Notes under the pieces: generated by a model
The model's input: only the letters and a program-made list of their open reading frames with translations
Database searches by the model: none
What the model was told of the DNA's origin: nothing
Translations under genes and position numbers: made by a program
Assembly: GCF_933775445.1 (NCBI RefSeq)
Contig: NC_065876.1
Location: forward strand, 21,762,001 to 21,826,000
Length of the DNA: 64,000 bases
Source of the DNA: Argentina anserina
Lineage: Eukaryota; Streptophyta; Magnoliopsida; Rosales; Rosaceae
Direction of reading: 5' to 3'
Part shown: piece by piece, positions 22,181 to 34,640 of the stretch
Position numbering within the stretch: position 1 is the stretch's first letter
Layout: each line of letters begins with the position of its first letter

Positions 22181-22370
22181 GAAAGATTGATATATATTTA
22201 TCAGTATGATTTTTTTAAACCTTATATCTTCATGAATAGAATAAAAAGTTGGACAATGTAGATAGGAGCAAATGGTACGTAGGTCTTGACATGCTCTCAT
22301 ACATTGTAGTTCCACCGTCCATTTTCGAATTCTCTATGACTTGCTACCAAGCTAGCTAGCAACCAGGTTT

Positions 22371-24895
22371 CTATACGATGTTGTCTATCCGTGACGGTCT
22401 CATGTTGTCATTGCCTTTATTATTATCCGGAGGCATTGAGATAATTTCAACCAGAGATCCTGCAGACTCCTCCTCAAGGCTTGTTGTTGGAACCGATTGA
22501 TTCATCTTCTTTATGTCTTTGCTCTTTCCCCACAGCACAGCGTATATGCCTCCAATGATTAACACCGCTCCTAGAACACTGTTATTCCCAAATTTAATTA
22601 ACAAAGGAAAGACTGTTAAACATGATCGAGTCTGCATTTCTTGCATACAGATGACTATTCAAAAATCAAAAGTTATTCTTCAAAGTACGCAGTTTCAATA
22701 GAGAAGTAACTAATAAAAGAAATGAACCTTCCGAGGTGCAACTTCTCGTCCAACACCAGAGAGCCAACAAGGGCAACAAAAACAAGAACCAGAGGCCCGA
22801 AAACTGACGCATACAAAGGACCCCTCATGCTTATGCAAAGTGCAGTACATGTGAGAATTACTGCAGTACCCACAATCCCCTATAAAACGTAGAAGTAACT
22901 AGATTCGTGAGTGGAAACTTAAGAAGATGGTGCTGATGAAAGTAATTACTGTTGTATTGCAACCGATATATAAAGGAAAGATACGGTGGAGTCATTGATT
23001 TTGAGATCGACTCGCGTACGTACCAGGTATAAGACTGTTACAAGTCTAATATTCCAACCCAACTTCCAGTTGTTCCAGTTCCTGTCGACGCAAAGGGCAA
23101 AACCAGTGGATTGGATCGCCCCCATAAATGACACAAGAGTTGCGCTTGAATAATAACAAGGGTAATTCTCACCCATCTTAGCCTATATATATATATTTGC
23201 AGGGAGTGAAAATAATTAGCTAAATGACTGATTAAAATTGTTCAATATATTGGAATTAAGAAATATATATTTATGTAAAATCATTCATGATTACCTGAAT
23301 AATCAGCCACAAGCCAAGGCCGAAGGAGCAGGCGAGAGCCAGAAGACAACCCAGAACTCGATGAGCATACTCGTGGGAAGCTGCTGCCTCCAAGTGTAGT
23401 TGTTGCTGGTGACCACTATGCAGAAGCAGGTTAATATGGGTGTTCCATAAGTGGATTTCCACCCCTTTGTATAAGGTCATAAGCATCGCTCCACTTATTC
23501 CCAATAATGTCCCCAACACCTTTGCCTTCCCTCCTACTCTTTTTAAGTTCAATCTCTCCAACCTAAGCACTCATTTTGCAAATTACCAAGGCAATTTTAG
23601 AATAGTAGAAGAACAAAACCACATGCATGAGTGTACTCTGAATCTCAATTATTTAATTACCCAAAGGAGACGGCCAAAACGAAAGTTATGGCCGGGATGA
23701 GTTGAGTTATGGCAGCAGCAAATGTTGGCGACGTTAACGTTAAACTTGCAATGTACAAATTTTGTGATAATGTTCCCCTGCATCAATTTTAATTGGCACT
23801 CGTAAAAAAAATCAGTATATATTAGTCGACAACTAATTAGAGTAACAATATAAGGTCTTAATTAAGCATGCTAATTATATAAAAGAGGTCATATATATGC
23901 TAATTAGTCATGTTAAAATAGATACCATCAACATGACAACATATACAGATGTAAGTTGGCAGCTTCCATTTTCAATATATATATATATATATAGTCATGT
24001 AAAAAGTATTTATACATGCATGAGTGTACTCTATCCGTCTCACCCAGTATATGTGTACGTATATGAATGCGCAGATCGTGATATCGATGTCATGATCCAT
24101 GTTCATGCTTTATTTGATGAAAATTTGAAGAAGTGAAAAGAAAAACAATGCGTACACATGTGTATATATCCTAACGCGCACACAAAAACGATATATATAT
24201 ATATATATATATTTTCTGCTTTGCTTACCCAAACAACCCAGCCAAAAATGCTTGGAGGAGTACCTTTCGAGTGAGCTTTGGCCTGGTCGTTCTGCATGTA
24301 AACACATATTAATTTATCTTAATCAACCAAGAAAATAATAATTCAGCAATATATCTCCATCGATCTCCACAATTAGTGCTTTATGTACGTCCGTTCTTTT
24401 CTAGACAGTTCTGTGGTAAAGTCATATTATTATATTTGAAAAGAGCTAGAAGGTTTTAAAACCGTATCATTCAAATATGTTTTGTGAAAATTGCCAAAAA
24501 AAAATGTTTTGTGAAATCCAAAACTGAACGATCTTAATTGTTTAATTGTTGCATTCACATTCCTTTTGGAAAGAGTACAGGTAGGACCACTACCGTCTGG
24601 CAAGAGAATGGTTGTGGCCGGCCAGATGAAGTAGAACAGAGAGAGATATATGCCTGATGCATATAGTGATTGAATGAATGACGACTTGATGTTTTTACCT
24701 TTCAACGAAGAAAGCAATAGGAGCAAGGAAAACAGTGGCAAAAATGAAGCGATAGGCAATAATAAGCCTGATGTCCATTCCATCATTAGCGGCCAGTTTG
24801 TACAACAAGTTGACTCCCACGGATGAAAACTGAACCACCAGCATCAGCATCAATGGCTTCAACCCATGCAAAGCATTAAGACAACTACGGCCCAT
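22371..24895 (-). CDS. WAT1-related (UMAMIT) EamA-domain transporter, copy A
   Basis: Seven exons with GT-AG introns: 24895-24699, 24291-24229, 23777-23661, 23562-23295, 23182-23024, 22879-22728 and 22578-22371. They sum to 1164 nt, 387 residues, the usual length and layout for plant-drug/metabolite-exporter (DMT) family proteins of the plasma membrane or tonoplast. They carry two EamA repeats and about ten transmembrane helices. Hallmarks: VGVNLLYKLAANDGMD near the start, ERTTRPKLTRKVLLQ after helix 2, NLYIASLTLTSPTFAAAI, and the C-terminal RGPLYASVFGPL...LHLGSVLGAVLIIGGIYAVLWGK. Some family members move auxin or amino acids; the substrate here is unknown. The ATG at 24895 follows a non-ATG extension. 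All junction phases agree and I see no lesion. A Copia element sits 190 bp downstream. Confidence 0.93.
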
Positions 24896-24931
24896 CAAGT
24901 ACTGTATCTATCTGAGACTATATACGCATCC

Positions 24932-24987
<56 letters not shown>

Positions 24988-25413
24988 GTTTGGAGAAGAT
25001 TGTGAGTGATTGAAGAAAAGTTAAGTGAATTGATGGATTTGGGTAGTGATTGGTTTTAGGGAAATGGCATGGGACGGTTTTAAACTTTTAAAGTGTTGCA
25101 GCTGGCAGCGATGTGGCCTCTGGCTTCTCCTGTTTATTAAGTTTAACTTTACATCTTTCGAGCTGCAGAATCGTTCCAGTGTAATATTTTCGGTAGCTTT
25201 CTTTCTTTCTTTTCCTCAAGATTGATGTATGACCAGATTTAATGCCTAAAAGTGTCATCCAAATTAATTATCATATCTGAGTTTCAATATTATTTAGAGT
25301 AGTATTATTTCTGATTTAGGATTTTTTATTTATGGTTATTTTTCTCTTTTTGAATTTGGATCCTTAGGATTCTGTGTTAGATTGAAGTTGTGATTTTGTT
25401 AGGATCATATGTA
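24896..25413 (-). promoter_or_regulatory. WAT1 copy A upstream region with (AT)n and (GA)n
   Basis: Contains (TA)n at about 24934-24961 and (GA)n at about 24962-24987, then about 200 bp that aligns with the region upstream of copy B (54260-54560). Shared phrases include GGTTTTAGGGAAATGGCATGGGAC and CTCTGGCTTCT. It is the duplicated proximal promoter/leader. No unambiguous TATA box can be chosen because of the AT tract. Confidence 0.55.
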
Positions 25414-26173
25414 TTTGAGACATAAGCTGCATGGAATCGGGTGTGGGTACGTGGAAGCGAAGCGTTTGGAAACGTGGAAGCGTGTTTTCTCAAAATTATT
25501 TAGAAGCGGATGCAGTTTGGAAGCGTCAAAATAAAATAATATATAAAATTATATATATATATATATATCACCTATTTTTTTTAATTTTAAATACAAATTA
25601 ATGAAACAATTTTACATACTAAAGTCTTGATAATAGATTTAAAGGGTATAGTTTGCCCACATTCAGAACGAGATTGTATATTGGGATAACTATTAAAGGA
25701 TTAATAAACTTGCCCTTGGTTTTTGTTTTTATTATTCAAACTTATCCTTTAACTCCTTAAGCCTTATCAATTGTGAAAATCAAGAGACAGTCAGACATTC
25801 ATCTTCTTGCTCTGCTCTGTATTCTCTCTTCAACGTCTTTTCCAATTTTTTTGTATTGGGGTCGAAAGATCAAAGAGCGTGAAGCCAGGTAAACTTCAAT
25901 CAAAAGAGGAGAAACCAATCAAGACTATTGTCAAGGTCACAAGACGGAATCCACTCTCTTCTCCCTCATCTTCTACATCTCTCTCTCTCTCTCCCCTCCT
26001 GTTTTAGATTCATTGCAGCGTTTTCTCTCTATTGGAAGAGCAATTCATGCCCAGAAAAGTGAAGAAAAAGATGGAATTCTGGAACTAGAGTTAAAATGAA
26101 TGGACGAGATTCATTTCACACAGCGCACTTCCTCCATTATTGCACTTTCGCGATTCCAATCTTGGAAGCTTGC

Positions 26174-27742
26174 TGATAGGAGCACAAAGTGTGACGTTCT
26201 TAATGTTTACATGCCTTATTCTTATGCTTTGTTACTTCTTATTTAGTTGTTTTAGATTCATATTTGTCATTTCTATGTTCTAAGTAGAGCTATGCCGAAG
26301 ATTGAATAAATTGATGATGAAATTGTGATAAGTATTAGAACTCCTTATTGAGCTAGGATTCCTTACTCGACTAGGACTCTACTTTCCTATTTTCATTCTT
26401 TCCTATTCCTTAATCGTCGAATTCTTTTCAGGAAAGACAAATCATATTTGGAAAGGAAGTAGAGATGTCGTGATGCATTCATAGTGAGACAAAGAAATCA
26501 TATCCGAGTTGAAGAAGGAGAAGAAGAGGCCGGCCTAGCTATTCCTAGTTGAACATGGAGAGATGTCGTGCAGCCCTATTTGTGATCTCCCTATTGGACT
26601 TGGTTTCCTACATCAAGTTGGATATGGAGTACATGAATCAAATCCATAACAAAGAGGATTTCAGCTTCCCAATTGGATTCTACTTCCTAATTGGGACGGA
26701 AAGAGTGCTTCCTAGACTCCTATATATAGAGGCTCGGCCTCCCCATTCAGATCATCATCAACCTTGCACACAAGCACAAGCCATAGCTCTGCCGAAACAC
26801 TCTTCCATCCTCCAAGAAATCCTAAAACTGAAATTCATCTTTTTCCACCCTTTGGATTCGAAGCAAGTAGCCTAGGATCTTTGTTTGCTTGGAATAAATC
26901 TCGTAGGATTATTTTAAAGTGTAACTCTATGATCTTCATGTTTTATTTCAGTTTTCTATGTTCTTGTTCTTGGATGATTTATGTTTTGTTTTGTTAAAGT
27001 TCAATTCAATCTTGTCTATGAGATAGTTGTTCTTTCGAATTGTGTATGAATTAAAGATTTCGATTTCTTTTCAATGATTTCTGTTTTGATGCAGTGAGTT
27101 ATTATTTTGTGTTCTTGATCAAATTTCGATGTGTTCTTATATTGCATGTGTGATTAAGACAAGTAGTTGATGTTGCATATGTTAATCATTCAAAGTTAGT
27201 AACGATTATGACACAAGTAGTGGAGTAATTGTTCTTTGGTTTTTCCACCGATTTTTGATTCTAAGTTCGGCATTGGATAGGTACTTAAAACATGTTGATT
27301 TCTCTATGTGATATGTAATTGCATGATGAATTGGTATGTCAGATTTCGTAGCAAGACAAGTAGTTAAGCTCGAATGTATCCATGTATTAGGAACCAAGTA
27401 GGAACTTGATGCATGATCGAACTTAGTTTGGAATCTTGATACCTACGGCATGAACATGATTGAGAATAGAATTCGATTGCTTTGTTCTTACATGATTTGT
27501 TTGGTGATTGTTTATGTGTTGGTTGGTTGATCACATGTATATATTAGTTTAGGTTTTATTTTCTGTTTTTATCTTTGAATACCGATCCTATATCAACTTT
27601 TTATATCTTTATGAATTCGTGTTAAGTGTTGTGATCCTAAGCCCTGGCTGGATCCCCGGTTTGTGAACGATACCTCTTGCTTTATACTACTTACGATGCT
27701 TACAGGGTTAAATATTGATGTCGAGTAATCGAGCAATCATCA
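26174..27742 (+). repeat. 5' LTR of the nested non-autonomous element
   Basis: TGATAGGAGCACAAAGTGTG...GAGCAATCATCA. TATA box CTATATATAGAGG near 26729. ORFs inside the LTR (for example 26549-26875) recur in the 3' LTR with stops at different points and are not genes. Confidence 0.93.
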
Positions 27743-27744
27743 AA

Positions 27745-27764
27745 TGGCGCCTTTGCCGGGGATC
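27745..27764 (+). other. Primer binding site (tRNA-Asp)
   Basis: TGGCGCCTTTGCCGGGGATC, complementary with one mismatch to the 3' end of plant tRNA-Asp(GTC), two bases after the LTR. tRNA-Asp priming is characteristic of Athila-type Gypsy elements. Confidence 0.85.
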
Positions 27765-27983
27765 CATATAGATGGATCCCAAATCTTTTAATTTCGAATT
27801 CATTGTTTATATTGTACATTTGTATATTCTTATCTTATTTTCTTGTAATGTATAGTAATTTTATCTTAGGATGTTGCTTTGATTGAAGACTTTTGTGAAA
27901 AAATTTTGAAACGAAACCTTGTATCTTTCTTGTATGATTTTTGTATTCTTATATGCGAAGAAGTGAGAGAGTTCGACACTCTC

Positions 27984-28157
27984 ATGCCACCACCAAAGAA
28001 GGCCGTGCCTTCCAAAGACAAGGACGCCGTGTCCTTGTCTCAAATTGATCATGTCGTGCATGATAAGGTAAGTTTTCTAACTCACGTGGATTAGTTTCAA
28101 CTAATGTCCTTGCTTGTGTATATTCCCCAATAGGCTGAAGCTACCACCAATGTTTAA
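27984..28157 (+). CDS. Possible 35-residue spliced ORF in the non-autonomous element
   Basis: ATG at 27984 opens 28 codons (MPPPKKAVPSKDKDAVSLSQ then IDHVVHDK) ending exactly at a strong donor, AAG|GTAAGT (28067). An acceptor CCAATAG at 28133 joins in frame to AEATTNV and a stop at 28157. It is basic at the start, has no recognised domain, and could be a shrunken gag start. It is small enough to be chance; only the good splice sites make it worth recording. Confidence 0.25.
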
Positions 28158-30145
28158 CGGATCCATGAAGCAAATTAGGTGATGACAAGATCAATTTCTA
28201 GTTGGATTAGGAGAGGAGTGGCCATGACACTCCTAGTCGAACAAGGAAGGCGTGCGTGTGTCATCAAGAAGGAGATTTCCATCTGGATTGGGATTTCAAA
28301 AGTAGAGAGAGATGGATTCCTAGTTGAGTTAGGAGAAGGAAGTTGTTGTAAGAAGAAGTCTAGGCTATAGACTCTAAACTTTAGCCAATGAAGGAGCCGT
28401 CAACGAGTGTTTGCATTTTCTTATCCCTTATCTCTTTTTAAATTTTCGTTGCTTATCATATTGTACATTGAGGGCAATGTAAGTTTTAAGTGTGGGGTGG
28501 GGTATACATCATTCGTTGTATTCTATTGTTTGATGCCTATGTGTTTCGATTTTGTTGTTTTGATTTTCGATTTTTAGTATCATTTTTAGGTTGAAATTTT
28601 TCGATTTTTAAGATCTTTAGTTAAGTTGTTTTTGATTTGAGTCCTAGGTATGCCTTTAACTGTCTAGGATGAGTTGATCTTTGAATTTATGGTTAATAGA
28701 TGATCATGATATTGAATTGAACTTCATTGTTATTTGATGGTTAATCGATGTGTAGATTTTGTACAAACATGTAGTAGATGAGGATTTTGAAACTTAGGTA
28801 CAGAATGAGCATGTTCCTTACTTGTTTGAATTCATGTAACCTATGTGAGTTTCGAGCCATATATTGTGCCTTTCTTTGGAGAGTTTATTCTATCGTTTCT
28901 TGGCTTTATAACCTCATTACATCTATTTTGATCAATTCATATGCCATAGAATTGCAATGAACTAGAGAATGCTAGAACTTACTTTGTGAAACTTTCGAAG
29001 CTTTATGTCATAATATACTCTGATTTTGAAAAGGATTATTGGATCCTTTTAGGATTTCCACCACTTAAGCTAAAAAGCCGTATTCCCTATTTGAGCCCTG
29101 CTTGGGACACCTTAGTGTTAACCCCTTTGAGCCTACGTTAAGCCTTTTCTTTCATTACCAACATGTTATATCCTTGCTTAGTATAGTTATATCTCTACCT
29201 TGTCTTTGAGGCTTGGCAGAGCCGATTCTTGGAGTTAATATGGAGTGATGATTTGATTCAAGTGTGGGGTTATGCTATTGTATGTATGTTATGTCGTGAA
29301 AAGAGTATGAAAAAGAAAAAAAAATGAATGATGCCGTGAGAAAAAAAAAGAAAAGATATACACGGTTTGCAAAATAAAAAGAATGATGAAGAAATCACGG
29401 CATGGCATTGGTATATGTGAATTTGGAGTTGTGATGTATTTGTTGAAGGCTCAATAATGTTATACTTTAGCCTTTGTTCGTTTTCACAATGTTTAAAGTG
29501 AAGGATGGGTCCAACATGATGAGATTTGGCCTTGTTTTATGGAGTATGGCGACATAAGGTGAATGTTTTGCTCTGCTAAGTCTTGAGGATGACCTTTGTG
29601 ATTCCTTTACCCTGAAAAATACATCCATGCCGAGCCTAAGTCTACCCTTTTCTAAAGATCTGCATGATTCTTAAAATGAGTAGCTCTTGGTCTGTGGAGT
29701 TTGTTTCATGAGTAAGCATATGGTTTGGGTTCATTTGTGCATATGATTGGTATCTTTCATGAGGTTTTCGATTCCACTAAGTTATAACTCTTGTGTGTGA
29801 AAAGCTTTTAAGCATATGCCATGTTCTTGAGAGAAAAGATTTAGAGTGCATATCCTTTGTGAGTTGAATTTGAACTTGTTTTGAACATGTCGAGCTTAAT
29901 TTCACCTTTGTTTTTACCATGTCTTACTTGTTAAATGAAATCTCATCTTTATTAACCATTGAATTCATCTATCTATTTCGATTGAGTGTCATTCTTGATG
30001 CTATGAGTTTGAAGATCTCTGAGACAAAATGTTGAAGGCATTAGAATGTTGTGTCGTTAGTTTTGTTGCTTTGATTTTGTTTTGTGTTTTGTTTTCCCTT
30101 TTTAATGTTTGCTAAGGGACTAGCAAAGTCTAAGTGTGGGGTTGT

Positions 30146-31714
30146 TGATAGGAGCACAAAGTGTGACGTTCTTAATGTTTATATGCCCTATTCTTATGCT
30201 TTGTTACTTCTTATTTAGTTGTTTTAGGTTCATATTTGTCATTTCTATGTTCTAAGTAGAGCTATGCCGAAATTGAATAAATTGATGATGAAATTGTGAT
30301 AAGTGTTAGAACTCTTTATTGAGCTAGGATTCCTTACTCGACTAGGACTCTACTTTCCTATTTTCATTCTTTCTTATTCCTTAATCGTCGAATTCTTTTC
30401 AGAAAAGACAAATCATATTTGGAAAGAAAGTAGAGATGTCGTGATGCATTCCTAGTGAGACAAGGAAATCATATCCGAGTTGAAGAAGGAGAAGAAGAGG
30501 CCGGCCTACTTATTCCTAGTTGAACATGGAGAGATGCCATGCAGCCCTATTTGTGATCTCCCTATTGGACTTGGTTTCCTACATCAAGTTGGATATGGAG
30601 TACATGAATCAAATCCATAACAAAGAGGATTTCAGCTTCCCAATTGGATTCTACTTCCTAATTGGGACGGAAAGAGGGCTTCCTAGACTCCTATATATAG
30701 AGGCTCGGCCTCCCCATTCAGATCATCATCAACCTTGCACACAAGCACAAGCCATAACTCTGCCGAAACACTCTTCCATCCTCTAAGAAATCCTAAAACC
30801 GAAATTCATCTTTTTCCACCCTTTGGATTCGAAGCAAGTAGCCTAGGATCTTTGTTTGCTTGGAATAAACCCCGTAGGATTATTTTAAAGTGTAACTCTA
30901 TGATCTTCATGTTTTATTTCGGTTTTCTATGTTCTTGTTCTTGGATGATTTCTGTTTTGTTTTGTTAAAGTTCAATTCAATCTTGTCTATGAGATAGTTG
31001 TTCTTTCGAATTGTGTATGAATTAAAGATTTCGATTTCTTTTCAATGATTTCTGTTTTGATGCAGTGAGTTATTGTTTTGTGTTCTTGATCAAATTTCGA
31101 TGTGTTCTTATATTGCATGTGTGATTAAGACAAGTAGTTGATGTTGCATATGTTAATCATTCAAAGTTAGTAACGATTATGACACAAGTAGTGGAGTAAT
31201 TGTTCTTTGGTTTTTCCACCGATTTTTTATTCTAAGTTCGGCATTGGATAGGTACTTAAAACATGTTGATTTCTCTATGTGATATGTAATTGCATGATGA
31301 ATTGGTATGTCAGATTTCGTAGCAAGACAAGTAGTTAAGCTCGAATGTATCCATGTATTAGGAACCAAGTAGGAACTTGATGCATGATCGAACTTAGTTT
31401 GGAATCTTGATACCTATGGCATGAACATGATTGAGAACAGAATTCGATTGCTTTGTTCTTACATGATTTGTTTGGTGATTGTTTATGTGTTGGTTGGTTG
31501 ATCACATGTATATATTAGTTTAGGTTTTATTTTCTGTTTTTATCTTTGAATACCGATAATATATCAACTTTTTATATCTTTATGAATTCGTCTTAAGTAT
31601 TGTGATCCTAAGCCCTGGCTGGATCCCCGGTTTGTGAACGATACCCTCTTGCTTTATACTACTTACGATGCTTACAGGGTTAAATATTGATGTCGAGTAA
31701 TCGAGCAATCATCA
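30146..31714 (+). repeat. 3' LTR of the nested non-autonomous element
   Basis: Same length as the 5' LTR (1569 bp) with scattered substitutions and small indels that compensate. Followed by target duplication CTTGC at 31715-31719. Confidence 0.93.
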
Positions 31715-31856
31715 CTTGCGCTTCCATCGCGCTTCTAAAACTTGTTTTCAAGAATCGTGCTTCCCGCACGATTCCACGAGCTTCCGTGACGCTTCTGCTT
31801 CGGGAGCGCGAAACTTTAGTGCATTGGCGCTTCCGTGCTTCATAGTTTGAGACATA

Positions 31857-32260
31857 TTTTTTATCAATAAAAACTCTATTTTTAAAGAATTATCTATATT
31901 ACTAGTGGATTTTAGCTTATCTCACATGAAAAACTTAATTACGTTCACATGTCAATAGAATATTTTTTAGGAATGATGACCATTTACACATAAACAACCT
32001 AATCATGCCCAGTTGAATTTCATGTGCCCATTTCAATGTTTAGTGGCTAGAGACCGGTGACGGTGACCGGAGTCTGGCGACGGTGACCGGAGTCCAGTGA
32101 TCGAAGCTTGGAGTCCGACAAAGTTCTGGCAAAGTGATATCTTTCATCAACTTTTTATGTCTATTTGCTTAGATAGATCAATGTAAAATAGTCTCAAAAA
32201 TATATATAAGATCATAGTTTTTGTACTATTTAATCAAATAGTTGTAGATACTCTAATGTT
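31857..32260. other. Intergenic, short GGTGACCGGAGTC duplication
   Basis: AT-rich. Two tandem copies of a roughly 22-bp GACGGTGACCGGAGTC unit at about 32053-32096. No gene seen. Confidence 0.5.
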
Positions 32261-32369
32261 TTTTTTTAAACTACGATGTATTAAGAAACAAAGGATTACA
32301 TAATGTTGAGGAGAACCTCAACATCAGGAGGTTATCACTATACCAACTATAAGCAACACACTGCGTAAG

Positions 32370-33027
32370 GCTAATCATGCAACCCTATGAGAAACTACAT
32401 TAGACTCTCTATAAACATGATGAAAATAAGAAGAGGGAAGGCCCTCCAAACTATAACAAATATCTCCAACAATGACCCTAAAAAGAAGAGATATCCATCT
32501 CTGGGCTCTGAGTAGCCCGAACCAACTTAAGGCAATCTGACTCAAAGATAACTGGAGCCAAACCTTTGTCCGTAGCAAAGGAACAAGCCAACCTCCCTGC
32601 TAATACCTCCACAAGCTCATGGGATGTAACAGGTCTACCCTATAGCTAATACCACCCATTGTAACCGCAGTAGAATCACGAAAAACCACACCTATACCCC
32701 CTGTCGCCGCCCAACATCAAATGCACCATCAAAATTAGCCTTTAACCATCCAGCAGGCGGAGTAGTCCAAGGTTGTCTAACAAGGCCCCTCTTCACCTTC
32801 TTCACACGAATAGAGAACATACGATGAGCATACGTACGAGCTTGAAAGTACACCTGTGACAACAAACTGGCTTTACCTTGCCAAACCCACTGATTTCTAG
32901 CTTTCCATGCCGACCATAAAGTAACTAACAACAGTGCAAAGTTATCTATAGTCAACACAGAAGAACACCACATCAACCAATCAGCATAGTCATTGGAGTC
33001 ACCAAAGCCCTGAAAAACAGATTTCAA
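32370..33027 (-). pseudogene. LINE RNase H-like (RVT_3) domain remnant
   Basis: 33027-32692 ends in WTTPPAGWLKANFDGAFDV, the start of an RNase H fold with the first Asp. A shifted continuation (32690-32375) contains GVVFRDS and, near its end, VYRESNVVSHRVA. The domain is recognisable but frameshifted. Confidence 0.75.
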
Positions 33028-33041
33028 CTCCGGGAAAGATA

Positions 33042-33643
33042 GGGGGTGTAAATAAGCCGAGCCGAGCCGAATATTAGATTGTTCATGTTTGGCTTGTTTT
33101 CATTCGATCGAGCTCGAGCCGGGCCACAATTTAATTTTTGTGCTTCATGTTTAAGCTCGGCTTGGCTTGAAAAAGCTCAAACTGAGCTCGATCCGTCTCA
33201 TTTTATTAGATGAGATCAAACTTGAATTGAGTCATAGTATCACACAAAATCCCTTTTATTTGTAATAAACTAAAAATAACAAATCAAACTCGTTATTGAA
33301 CTTAAAGTCTGTAACTAATTATTCTAGAAAGAATCATTTCAGTTCTGTCGAACTAATATTATATTTTTAATATTATTTATTATATAAAAATTATACTTTA
33401 TACATACTATAAAAGTTAATAAATTAAGTTTCGTTTATTAACGGGCTGAGCTTTTAACAAGCCCGAGCTAGCCCGCGAGCTAAACGAGTCGAACGAGCTG
33501 AATACTTCTTGTTGAAGTTCAGCTCATTTCCAAGGTCGGGCTTAATATTGAGCTCAAATTTGGCTCATTTAACTTTACAAGCTCGAGTCGAACGGGTTAA
33601 AAGCTAGTCGAACACGGGCGGCTCGAGCCTACTTACAGCCTTA
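33042..33643. mobile_element. MITE inside the LINE, 10-bp target duplication
   Basis: 602 bp flanked by GGGAAAGATA at 33032-33041 and 33644-33653. Left terminus GGGGGTGTAAATAAGCCGAG, right terminus complement TAAGGCTGTAAGTAGGCTCG: imperfect inverted repeats rich in GCTCGAGC words. No coding potential. LINE coding continues on both sides, so insertion followed LINE integration. The target length fits a Mutator-like MITE; an 8-bp hAT-type target is also possible. Confidence 0.8.
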
Positions 33644-34189
33644 GGGAAAGATAACACTAACTCCCAGATAAAACAGTCTCTACTTAGATGCTCCACAATC
33701 TCATCCTCATCATTACAGAGGTAGCATCCATCCGGAATAAAAAACTCTCTTACATCTCAAAGAAAAAATAGTAGGTAAGATTGAAGAGTAAACCTTCCAG
33801 AAATGAACCTCAATCTTACCCGGAACTGCTGAAAACCAAATTTTCTTCCAGAAATCTATCACCCCGACAATTGTAGACCTAAACATATCACATGCACCAA
33901 CCTTTGACCAACCTAGTAAGCAGACTTGGATATAACCCGACCCTTAGAATCAAAATGACAAATCAAACGATCACCCGAACCTCGCTGACTAATCAAATCT
34001 CCAATATCATATGCACATCCTCCGGAAGAAAAGGTTCCTCCAACAGAACCCAGTTCCAGCACCTGCTATCTGTGATAAAATCGTGCACCATTACACACGT
34101 ATTACTCAACCTTCCCAGAGGCCTGAAGTCCCACAGCCTAGGGAACCAAGAGCCTCCCAAGCATCAACATTAGCCGCATCTCCTATATG

Positions 34190-34501
34190 CTAGCGGGGAC
34201 CATTAACCAACAAGTCACGGGCTTCAAAAATACCCTTCCAACAAGCCGAAGAATTAACTACCTTGGCTGCATTCCAAAAGTCACACTGAGGAAAATACTG
34301 AGCCTTAAACATGCGACTGATTAGAGAAGAAGGATTATGAACTACTCTCCAACCCTGCTTAGCTAGAAGAGCCAAATTATGAGCATAGAGATCCTGAAAT
34401 CCCATCTCTCCCTCTTTCTTCGGATGACATGACCTCTCCCAAGACATCCAATGAATCTTTCGATCTTCTGACTTACTCCCCCACCAAAACCTAGCACACA
34501 T
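34190..34501 (-). pseudogene. LINE segment between reverse transcriptase and zf-RVT
   Basis: 103 open codons beginning in FWWGSKSEDRKIHWMSWE and continuing MGFQDLYAHNLALLAKQGWR, the conserved post-RT segment of plant L1 proteins. Separated from the RT ORF by frame breaks around 34510-34640. Confidence 0.8.
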
Positions 34502-34640
34502 CTGATGCAGAGCATGACAAAACGATTTAGGAAGTAAAAAAAAAACTCATAGCATAAGTTGGAAGAGCTTGTGCTACCACCCGAATAAGGATATCCTTCC
34601 CAGCACCACTAAGAATCTTGCCACCCTTCAAGTTTCAACC

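Larger units (their letters stand above)
26174..31714 (+). mobile_element. Non-autonomous LTR retrotransposon (LARD-like), nested
   Basis: Two LTRs of 1569 bp (26174-27742 and 30146-31714), target duplication CTTGC (26169-26173 and 31715-31719), tRNA-Asp primer site at 27745 and a polypurine-like GTGTGGGGTTGT before the 3' LTR. The 2.4-kb interior has no gag or pol, only short ORFs. The AAGTGTGGGG phrase, known from the 3' region of Athila/Tat-type Gypsy elements, occurs at about 28489, 29257 and 30131. The LTRs are about 98 percent identical by eye, implying recent movement using enzymes supplied in trans. Confidence 0.92.
25425..31845. mobile_element. Transposon-like shell with 11-bp target duplication and GGAAGCG subterminal repeats
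   Basis: Flanked by the identical 11-mer TTTGAGACATA at 25414-25424 and 31846-31856. Both inner ends are crowded with GGAAGCG or its complement CGCTTCC (for example 25453, 25485, 25520; 31717, 31834). The left end reads AGCTGCATGGAATCG; the right end, complemented, reads CTATGAAGCACGGAAGCG, so the inverted repeat is imperfect. Without the nested LTR element the shell is about 0.9 kb. A 9-11-bp duplication suggests a Mutator-like element. The left part (25800-26110) contains a leader-like sequence and short Lys/Arg-rich open stretches that could be captured host sequence. A CTATGAAGCACGGA terminus recurs at about 39619. Confidence 0.65.

Noticed and set aside
26549..26997. ORFs of 77-108 codons inside the 26-kb LTR, repeated at 30520-30968
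   Set aside because: They lie within the LTRs, and the two copies differ in where they stop, so they are not conserved genes.
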